NCBI RefSeq assembly: GCF_013282095.1
Contig: NZ_BLTJ01000015.1
Span: 39,698-103,697, forward strand
Direction of reading: 5' to 3'
DNA from: Enterocloster alcoholdehydrogenati
Lineage (GTDB): Bacteria; Bacillota; Clostridia; Lachnospirales; Lachnospiraceae
DNA: 64,000 nucleotides
A model generated the notes under the pieces. That model saw only the letters and a program-made list of their open reading frames with translations. It was not told the DNA's origin and made no database searches. The translations under genes and the position numbers were made by a program. Shown in pieces: positions 45,944 to 55,500 of this stretch. Each line of letters starts with the position of its first letter. The stretch's first letter is position 1.

Positions 45944-48900
45944 ATGGCAGAGAATGTATTTGAAGCGGTCAAGCAGTCGGTCAGCACCAGAGAAGCGGCA
46001 GAGTTTTATGGGATAAAAGTCAGGCGAAATGGCATGGCCTGCTGTCCTTTTCACGATGATAAGAACCCCAGCATGAAGGTAGACCTGCGATTCCACTGCT
46101 TTGGCTGCGGTGAAGATGGGGATGTGATCGACTTTACCGAAAAGCTCTTTGACCTCTCCCCAAAAGAAGCGGCGGAGAAACTGGCACAGGACTTTGGCCT
46201 GATCTATGACAGTCAGGCCCCGCCCCGCAGGAGATATGTCCGGCAAAAAACCGAGGCACAGAAGTTTCGGGAGGATCGACAGCGCTGTTACCGCGTACTG
46301 TCCGATTATTACCATCTGCTGAAAAAATGGGAAGCCGACCGTTCTCCCAGGACACCGGAGGAAGAACCGCACCCCCGTTTTGTGGAAGCAATCCAGAAGA
46401 AAGCCTATGTAGAATACCTGCTGGACCTTTTCCTTTATGAAAGTGAAGAAGAACAAAAGGCATGGATTGCAGAACACACAGCAGAAATCACACACTTGGA
46501 AAGGAGATTGAAAATCATGGCTGAGAACAAACCCACCAACCGAGAACGGCTAAGGGAAATCACAGATGGCATCGAGCAGGGCATCAAGGAACTGTTTGAG
46601 AGTGAAAAGTATATGCGCTATCTGTCCGTCATGTCCCGCTTCCACCGCTATTCGGTAAACAACACCATGCTCATCTATATGCAGAAGCCGGACGCCACAT
46701 TGGTAGCCGGATACAATAAGTGGAAAGACCAGTTTGAGCGTCATGTAAAAAAGGGCGAGCATGGCATTACCATCATCGCTCCCACACCGTATAAGAAGAA
46801 AATCGAGGAGCAGAAGCTGGACCCAGATACCAAGGCTCCGATTCTGGATAAAGACGGAAAGATCGTCACAGAGGAAAAAGAAATCGAGATTCCCATGTTT
46901 CGCCCTGTCAAGGTCTTTGATGTGAGTCAGACCGACGGGAAACCTTTGCCGGAGCTTGCTTCCTCCCTTTCCGGCAATGTGCCAAATTATGAGGCATTCA
47001 TGGAGGCCCTGCGCCGCAGCGCACCGGTGCCGATTACTTTTGAAGCAATGGCCGCTGATACGGACGGCTATTTTTCTGCTGATCATCAGAAAATTGCCAT
47101 TCGTCAGGGCATGAGTGAGGTTCAGACGGTTTCAGCCACAGTACACGAGATTGCCCACAGCAAGCTCCATGACCCTAAAAAATATGAAATGCTACCGTCA
47201 TGGAAGGTTGTGCAGGAGAGTGAAGGTGGAACCAAACATGATTTCAAGTTGGATTTTGCCACAGAAAAAGAAGCCGAACAGTTTGCTTCTGATATGGATT
47301 GGCGTTATGTGGACGAAAATCAGTTTGAATGGCGTCTTGCAGTTGAGGAAGATCCAACCGCAGAAAAACGGGCAATCAAAAACCGCCACACGGAGGAAGT
47401 GGAGGCTGAAAGCATCTCCTATGCGGTCTGCAAGTATTTTGGCATCGAGACCGGAGAAAACAGCTTCGGCTATATTGCAAGCTGGAGCCAGGGCAAAGAG
47501 CTGAAAGAGCTGAGAGCCAGTTTGGAGACCATCAACAAAACCTCCGGCACTTTGATCTCCGACATTGAGCGCCACTATAAGGAAATCTGCAAAGAGCGCG
47601 GAATCGACCCTCATGCAAAGGTAGAGCCGGAACCCGCCCCGATAGAGCAACAAGAAGATGCCGCTAAGGTATCTGATAGACAGCAGACCGGCGATCTGAC
47701 CTACTATGTAGCAGAGTGCATGGAATTTCCAAACCTCGGAGAATACCACGATAACCTGTCTTTGGAGGAAGCAATCCGCATTTATCAGGAGATTCCGGCA
47801 GAACGAATGAACGGGATCAAGGGCATTGGTTTTGAGCTGAAAGACGGAAGCGACTATGAAGGACCTTTTCCGATTTTGACCGGCCAGACCATTGACCTGG
47901 ACACCATCCAGGCAATCGACTATTACCGTGATAATCCTCTGGTGCAAAAAGCGGTAAAGGAACTGGCTGCGGCAATGCCGGAAATGGAAGTGCTGGGGGC
48001 GGACGCCAACCAGCAGGAGGCTTTGTTTCTGATTGACGATGCCACCTATCTTCATATCCAATCCTGTGACAGCGGCTGGGACTATACCCTTTACGATGCC
48101 GCGTCCATGAAAGAGCTGGATGGTGGTCAGCTGAATATGCCGGAGATTTCCCGCATGAAGGCAGTTCTCCAGATTTGTGATGACAACGATTTGGGCAGAG
48201 ACTCGGTAAAATACGCACCGTTGTCCATGATTGAGACCTTGCAGGAAGCTGCCTACCAGCAGATGCAGGCAGAGGTCAGTCAGATGGCTGCTTCTTCCCA
48301 GCTGCCGGAAGCACAGGAGCAGGCACTGGATGAATACCCCATGCCGGATGAGCAGGTCTCCACACCAGATATGCAGGAATACGGCTACTCCTATGATGGG
48401 ATGTTCCCTGTTACCAGAGAACGGGCGCTGGAACTGGATGCCGCCGGTTTGACCGTCTATGTGCTACATGAGGACAATACGGAGAGCATGGTGTTTGACC
48501 CGCAGGAAATCATGGATCATGGCGGTCTTTTCGGTGTGGACCATGAGGAATGGGAGAAAAGCCCTCAGTTCCACGAAAAGGTCATGGAGCGTCAGGAACA
48601 TCAGCAGGAACGCGAACAGGCATTTCTCTCCCAGAACAGAGATTGCTTTGCCATCTATCAGGTAAGTCGTGACGATCCGCAGAATGTGCGCTTTATGAAT
48701 CTGGACTGGTTAAAGTCCCATAACATTTCCATAGACCGCAGCAATTATGACCTCATTTACACAGCTCCTCTGAGGGAGTCTGGCACTGTGCCGGAGCAGC
48801 TGGAAAAACTATATCAGCAATTCAATCTGGAAAAGCCCGTGGACTTTCACAGTCCCTCCATGAGCGTCAGCGACATCGTTGCGATCAGACAGGACGGTAA

Positions 48901-49228
48901 GGTATCCTGTCATTACTGTGACAGTGTTGGTTTTACCCAGATCCCCGGATTCCTGCCGGACAATCCGATGAAAAATGCGGAAATGATGCTGGAGGATGAC
49001 TACGGTATGATCGACGGTATCATCAACAATGGCCCAAAAGAGCCGACCGTGGCAGAGCTGGAACAGCAGGCCCGAAGCGGTCAGTCCATTTCCCTGATGG
49101 ACTTGGCTGATGCCGTTCATCGGAAGGAACGGGAAAAGAAAAAGTCCGTCATGGAGCAGCTGAAAGGCCAGCCCAAGACAGAACACAAAAAGACAGCACC
49201 CAAAAAGAGTGCGGAAAGGGAGATTTGA
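45944..49228 (+). CDS. CHC2 zinc-finger primase domain fused to ArdC-like/metallopeptidase-like protein
   Basis: A 1094-residue protein in one frame. Residues about 1-100 form a DnaG-type CHC2 zinc finger (CCPFHDDKNPSM, FHCFGCG). From about 192 it becomes an ArdC-like ssDNA-binding domain (YSVNNTMLIYMQ) followed by a zincin-like segment with HEIAH at 401-405, then YodL/LPD-type repeats. Two genes are more usual here; an internal ATG at 46517 is preceded by AAAGGAG, so the second part could also be made alone. ArdC-type proteins protect incoming DNA from restriction, and the CHC2 part may prime the complementary strand. Confidence 0.8.
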   Translation: MAENVFEAVKQSVSTREAAEFYGIKVRRNGMACCPFHDDKNPSMKVDLRFHCFGCGEDGDVIDFTEKLFDLSPKEAAEKLAQDFGLIYDSQAPPRRRYVRQKTEAQKFREDRQRCYRVLSDYYHLLKKWEADRSPRTPEEEPHPRFVEAIQKKAYVEYLLDLFLYESEEEQKAWIAEHTAEITHLERRLKIMAENKPTNRERLREITDGIEQGIKELFESEKYMRYLSVMSRFHRYSVNNTMLIYMQKPDATLVAGYNKWKDQFERHVKKGEHGITIIAPTPYKKKIEEQKLDPDTKAPILDKDGKIVTEEKEIEIPMFRPVKVFDVSQTDGKPLPELASSLSGNVPNYEAFMEALRRSAPVPITFEAMAADTDGYFSADHQKIAIRQGMSEVQTVSATVHEIAHSKLHDPKKYEMLPSWKVVQESEGGTKHDFKLDFATEKEAEQFASDMDWRYVDENQFEWRLAVEEDPTAEKRAIKNRHTEEVEAESISYAVCKYFGIETGENSFGYIASWSQGKELKELRASLETINKTSGTLISDIERHYKEICKERGIDPHAKVEPEPAPIEQQEDAAKVSDRQQTGDLTYYVAECMEFPNLGEYHDNLSLEEAIRIYQEIPAERMNGIKGIGFELKDGSDYEGPFPILTGQTIDLDTIQAIDYYRDNPLVQKAVKELAAAMPEMEVLGADANQQEALFLIDDATYLHIQSCDSGWDYTLYDAASMKELDGGQLNMPEISRMKAVLQICDDNDLGRDSVKYAPLSMIETLQEAAYQQMQAEVSQMAASSQLPEAQEQALDEYPMPDEQVSTPDMQEYGYSYDGMFPVTRERALELDAAGLTVYVLHEDNTESMVFDPQEIMDHGGLFGVDHEEWEKSPQFHEKVMERQEHQQEREQAFLSQNRDCFAIYQVSRDDPQNVRFMNLDWLKSHNISIDRSNYDLIYTAPLRESGTVPEQLEKLYQQFNLEKPVDFHSPSMSVSDIVAIRQDGKVSCHYCDSVGFTQIPGFLPDNPMKNAEMMLEDDYGMIDGIINNGPKEPTVAELEQQARSGQSISLMDLADAVHRKEREKKKSVMEQLKGQPKTEHKKTAPKKSAEREI

Positions 49229-49229
49229 T

Positions 49230-49445
49230 ATGGGAAACTTTACCTTTGAGGAAATGAACCTGATGTGCATTTACAATACCGGCAGCCGCACCGGGCTGAT
49301 TGACAGTCTGCGTGAGATGCGCGGCGAGCTTTCGCCGGAGGAAACGGAACTGAGGGAATTGACCGACAGCGCCCTTACGAAGCTCTGTGCGATGACCGAT
49401 GAGAAGTTTGCCGAACTGGAGCTGTACCCGGATTTTGACCAGTAA
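49230..49445 (+). CDS. Transposon-transfer assisting (TTRAP) small protein
   Basis: A 71-residue acidic protein matching the TTRAP family (GNFTFEEMNLMCIYNTGSR, and the DEKFAELELYPDFD end). It lies one base after the stop of the CHC2/ArdC gene and before a terminator. Its molecular role is not known. Confidence 0.85.
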   Translation: MGNFTFEEMNLMCIYNTGSRTGLIDSLREMRGELSPEETELRELTDSALTKLCAMTDEKFAELELYPDFDQ

Positions 49446-49464
49446 ACAACATAACCGCAGGGAT

Positions 49465-49493
49465 GGGGTGGCGATCTGCCACCCCGCCTTTTT
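49465..49493 (+). terminator. Terminator upstream of the methylase/helicase gene
   Basis: GGGGTGGC (49465-49472) pairs with GCCACCCC (49478-49485), followed by GCC and five T. Confidence 0.75.
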
Positions 49494-49523
49494 ACCCCAA
49501 AACTGAAAGGAGGACAGAACACT

Positions 49524-52500
49524 ATGCCAACCAAAGCTGAACTATATGCACAGATGGCGGACAAGGTGGCAACACAGCTCACGGGGAGCTGGCAGGAATG
49601 GGCAGGGTTTCTCACTACTGCTTCCCGCCTTTACAAGTACCCGTTCCATGAGCAGCTGATGATCTATGCCCAGCGACCGGACGCCACCGCCTGTGCGGAG
49701 TACGATTTGTGGAATGAAAAGATGGGCCGTTATGTAAGGCGCGGTTCCAAGGGAATCGCTCTGGTGGATGATTCCGGGGACAGACCTCGCCTGCGTTATG
49801 TCTTTGACATTTCCGACACCGGAACCCGTGAATATTCCCGCACTCCCTGGCTGTGGCAGTTGGAGGAGCGCCATCTGGATTCCGTGCAGGCCATGCTGGA
49901 GCGCACCTATGATGTTTCCGGTGATGATCTTGCCGGACAGCTTACGGAGGTAGCCGGAAAACTGGCCGAGGAATACTGGACGGAGCATCAGCAGGACTTC
50001 TTCTATATCGTTGACGGTTCCTTTTTGGAGGAATATGATGAGTATAACATCGGAGTGCAGTTCAAGGCAGCCGCCACCGTCAGCATCACTTACGCTTTGA
50101 TGTCCCGCTGTGGACTGGAGTCGGAACGCTACTTCGACCACGAAGATTTCATGGCGATCTTTGATTTCAACACCCCGTCTACCATCGGGGCGTTAGGAAC
50201 AGCGGTCAGCCAGATCAACCAGCAGGTGCTGCGGCAGATCGGCGTCACCGTCCGAAATGCAGAGCGCGAAGCCAACCAAGAAAGGAGCAAACAAGATGAA
50301 CAATCCCATGACCTATATCCAGAACGGAGACTATCTGATTCCCGACCTGAAGCTGAGCCAGCAGCCGGAGAAACCCCTGGGCAAGTACGGCAGGATGAGG
50401 AAAACCTACCTGAAGGAACATCGTCCCATCCTCTACAACCAGATGCTGCTGAGCGAGAAGCTGTACCCGCACCTTCTGGAGATCGACGAGACCGCCCAGA
50501 GCAGACTGGAGCAGATGATGCCCCAGCTGGCGAAGGAAGCGGGAGCCACCGAGGAACTGAAAGCCAGCGATCCCATGAAGTGGGTGGGGCTGATGAACAC
50601 CTGCAAAGCTCAGGCCGAGGAGATTCTGATGGCGGAGCTTATCAACAGCTGACTCTAAACCTGTTCCTCTCCGAAGCGGAACAGATCCAATCCATAGATG
50701 AAGCAGAGAATGTAGCGCATACATCCTCTGCTTTTTCTTTTGCCCAAAATGATATTGACCATGTGCTGCGTTTGGGCGGCAATACAGATCGTCAGAGGGA
50801 GCGTGTGGTTGCAGCATTTGAAAAGCAGAAAACCACCGCTGAGATTGCCGAGATACTGAAAACGCTGTACCACGGCGGCAACGGCCTTGGCAGTGTGAGT
50901 GCATGGTATGCCGAGGATGGTATCCATCTTTCCCACGGGAAGTCTGTCCGTTATGACAGGTCTGCCCAGATCATTTCTTGGGAGCGCGCCGCAGAGCGTA
51001 TCGGGGAGCTTTTGGAAAGTGGTCAGTTTGCCTCCAATGTGGAGCTTGCAGAAGCGGCAGGCTATGAACGCTCCCTCCTCTCGGAAAAGCTCTGGCATCT
51101 GTATCACGATCTCAGTGAGGACGCCAGAAAAGCCGGATATTTGTCCTGCCTGTCAGAGATCAAAGGCAATGGATTCCCAGAGGAGACCCGCCGCCTGACG
51201 GAGCAGCTGAGTGACCCGGCTTTCCGCCAGACCCTCAAGGAAGAATACGCTGCCTTCTGGACTGCCTATCAGCAGGACCGTGACCTGTTGCGTTTTCACT
51301 ATCATAGACCGAGGGAGATCTGGGAGAACCTGAAGGACCTTGACCTGCCCCGCAGGACCTTTTCTTCAGAGCTTTCCCAAGTGCCAATCGTCCAGCACTT
51401 TATTACCGAGGATGAGATCGACGCCGCCATGACCGGCGGAAGCAGTTTCGCCGGAGGAAAAGGCCGTATCTATGCGTTCTTCATGGCAAACCATACGGAT
51501 AAGGAGAAAGTGAGATTCCTCAAAGACGAGTATGGCATTGGCGGACGCTCTCATGCCTTGTCCGGCGCAACACACAGCGGCGAAGATCACGATGGGAAAG
51601 GACTGCACTATAAAAAGCAGGACTGCCCGGATGTTCACTTGAACTGGGAAAAGGTTGCCAAACGCATTACCTCTCTTGTCCAGAAAGGCCGCTATCTTAC
51701 CGAACAGGAACAGGCGCAGTATGACAAAATCCAGACTGAAAAGGAACTGGCAGAAGAAGATGCCATCCAAGCCCAGCAGCCGGAGGTGGAGGAAGAAACT
51801 CCAAAGCCTACCCTTGGGGAGCAGTTTGAGCAGTATAAGCCTGTGGTGACTGCCGCCATTTCCGAGGATACCGCATACCGCAATGCCTGCGGTCATTCTG
51901 ACCGTGAAAATGCTGTCATCGAGGGTAATGCCGCTGTGCGCCGTGCAGTCCTTGGTTCTAAGGATATGGAGCTGATCCGACTCTATTCGGATGTGCCGGA
52001 GTTCCGTCAGCGTCTGCACCGGGAAGTGATCGACGAGACCTATCCAAAGCTCCATGAGCTTCTGCGCCCTCTTTCTCAGGAAGATATTGATACTGCCCTT
52101 TGTGCATGGAACGGCAATATCGAGAGTAAACACGCTGTTGTCCGCTATATGAAAGACCATGCAAGAGAAAAAGATACCGCCGCATGGCTGGCTCAGGAAT
52201 ACGGCGGCAGTAACAGCAACAGCCTGTTCGTTGTCCGTGCCGGCAGCCCGGAGGAAACGCAGCTGCCCTGGCCGAAGGTACAGCGCCGGATTGCCCAGCT
52301 CATTCAGGAGGACCGGTTCTATACCGAAGAAGAACAGAACCGTTTTGACGACATCGACCCAATCGCCATCCGGGAAGCTCTGGAAGAAAGAGGGATCGTC
52401 AACGGCCAGGTGGCAGACCCGGAAAAACTGGACAATGATCCGTTTATCCAACAGGTGATGTCGGATGTAGAGCAGATCGCAGCTGCTGAGACAGAGCAGA

Positions 52501-55500
52501 CTTCCGAAGTTGCTATTTCCGATGAGGAATATGACGCAGTTCGCCGCCCAACTCCGCAAAGAACATCCTATGATCCTGCCGCCCCGGTTTATGCCGTGGG
52601 CGATACCGTGTATATCGAGGATGACGCCTATCAGATCACCGAGCTGCGGGATGACACCGTGCAGCTTCTGCCCACCGGCATGGTATATCCCATCTATCGG
52701 GCAGAGCGCAAAGAACAGTTCGAGCAGCTGCTTCGGGCAGACCGCCGCAATGCTTACTATACCGAGTTTCTTCCTATTGCCCCGGACAAGGCAGATCAGG
52801 GCTTACGGGATGTATTAGCTAATGGACTGATGGATGAAGCGGATAAAAAGCAGATTTCCACGCTGCTGCAATCCGGCAGGAGCAACAGCGAGATCGCCTA
52901 CTGGTTGAGCAGAGCCTATTCCGGTGAGATCGAGACACTGAATCTGGAGACCGGCGATATTGCCGATTACCGTACCACGGCACAGGGCATAGAACTGGAA
53001 GTCATGGATGTAGAGGAAAAGCGTCTGGCTGTGCTGTATTTCCGCTGGGATGAGGTTGCGCCTTTGCTGCGCGGGATGTATGCCCGTCAGCAGGACGGCT
53101 TTGGACAGGAACAGCCCCAACCGGCTACCGAATCCCCGACCTTCCATTCCGAGACCATGGCCGTCTATCCGGGCGATAAGAACAATCTGCCTTATGATGT
53201 GGTGGTGGAACGGTTGCATATTGAGGAGCCAGAGCCACCAGCCCCTGTGACTGAGCCGGAGAAAACCTTTGAGGAAGTGCTGGATGAACACCCGGTTTCC
53301 ATTCAGGTCAACGGCCAGTGGCAGACCTTCCCCAATGCCAAAGCTGCCGAGGAAGCCTCCTATGAGGAATACAAGGCTAACCTGCGCCGCAATGCACAGA
53401 ACTTCCGCATTACCGATGAGCATTTGGGCGAAGGCGGTCCAAAAACCAAGTTCCAGGCAAATGTTAATGCCATTCGTTTGCTGAAAGAGCTGGAAGCTGC
53501 CGGACAGCAGGCAAGCCCCGAACAACAGGAGATTCTTTCCCGTTATGTGGGCTGGGGCGGTCTTTCAGATGCCTTTGACCCGGAAAAACTGGCATGGGCT
53601 TTAGAGTATGCCCAGCTGAAAGAGTTGCTGACCCCGGAGGAATATGCCGCCGCCAGAAGCTCTACCCTCAATGCCCATTACACCAGCCCTACGGTTATCC
53701 AGGCAATCTATGAAGCGGTGGGCCGTATGGGGTTTGAGACTGGAAATATTCTGGAGCCGTCTATGGGTGTGGGCAATTTCTTCGGTATGCTGCCGGAGGA
53801 AATGCGAAACAGTCGTCTGTACGGCGTGGAGCTGGACCCGGTTTCCGGGCGCATCGCAAAGCAGCTCTATCCCAAGGCGGACATCACAGTAGGCGGCTTT
53901 GAGACCACCGACAGGCGTGACTTCTTTGACCTTGCCATCGGCAATGTACCTTTTGGTCAGTATCAGGTCCGGGATAAAGCCTACGATAAGCTGAACTTTA
54001 GCATTCACAACTACTTTTTCGCCAAAGCACTGGACCAGGTGCGTCCCGGTGGTGTGGTAGCTTTTGTGACCTCCCGCTATACCATGGACGCCAAAGATTC
54101 CACCGTGCGCCGCTATCTTGCCCAGCGTGCCGAGCTGCTGGGAGCTATCCGTCTGCCCAATGACGCGTTCAAAAAGAATGCCGGTGCCGAGGTGGTATCG
54201 GACATCATCTTCCTCCAAAAGCGGGACCGCCCGCTGGACATTGCACCAGAGTGGACGCAGACCGGCATTATCAGGGTTCCCGCAAAGTCGCAAGACTTTG
54301 TGGGAGAAGGAGGAGCGACGGAGCAAGCGAGCTTTTCGCCGCAAGGCGGAAACGAGCAGGCGCAGTCCGCGACGACGCAGGATGGGTTTGCCATCAACCG
54401 GTATTTTATCGACCACCCGGAAATGGTGCTGGGCAGACAGGAGCCGGTAAGCACTGCTCATGGTATGGATTACACCGTGAACCCTATCGAGGGACTGGAG
54501 CTTTCCGACCAGCTGCATGATGCTGTGAAGTACATTCATGGCACTTATCAGGAGGCAGAGCTGCCGGAGCTGGGCGAAGGCGAAGCCATTGACACCTCCA
54601 TTCCTGCCGACCCAAATGTGAAGAACTATTCCTATGCCATTGTAGACGGGCAGGTGTACTATCGGGAAAACAGCCGCATGGTGCGCCCTGACCTCAACGC
54701 CACCGCCGAAGCCCGCGTGAAAGGTCTTGTGGGACTGCGTGATTGTGTGCAGGAACTGATCGACCTTCAGATGGATGCAGCGGTTCCAGACAGCACCATT
54801 ACCCAAAAACAGGCGGAACTGAACCGGCTCTATGATAGCTTTTCTGCCAGATACGGTCTCATCAACGACCGTGCAAATCGGCTGGCCTATGCAGATGATT
54901 CTTCCTATTACCTGCTCTGTGCGCTGGAAGTTATCGACGAGGACGGAAAGCTGGAGCGCAAGGCGGATATGTTCACCAAACGGACCATCAAGCCCCATCA
55001 GGCAGTGGCTACTGTGGATACGGCAAGCGAAGCACTGGCGGTGTCCATCTCGGAAAAGGCCTGCGTAGATATGAGCTATATGAGTCGGCTTACCGGAAAA
55101 ACAAAAGAAGAACTGGCCGGAGAGCTGCAAGGCGTGATCTTCCGTGTACCGGGACAGCTGGAACAGGACGGCACACCCCATTTTGTGACTGCTGATGAAT
55201 ACCTTTCCGGCAATGTACGCCGCAAACTGCGTCAGGCGCAGCGGGCGGCACAGCAGGACTCTTCTTTTGCAGTCAATGTGGAAGCTCTTACCGCCGCCCA
55301 GCCCCAAGACCTGGATGCGTCGGAGATCGAGGTGCGCCTTGGTGCCACCTGGATCGACAAGGAATATATCCAGCAGTTTATGTACGAGACCTTCAACACC
55401 CCGTTTTATCTCCAGCGCAGCATTGAGGTCAATTATTCCTCATTTACTGCTGAATGGCAGATCAAGGGGAAATCTTCCGTATCCTACAACGATGTGGCAG

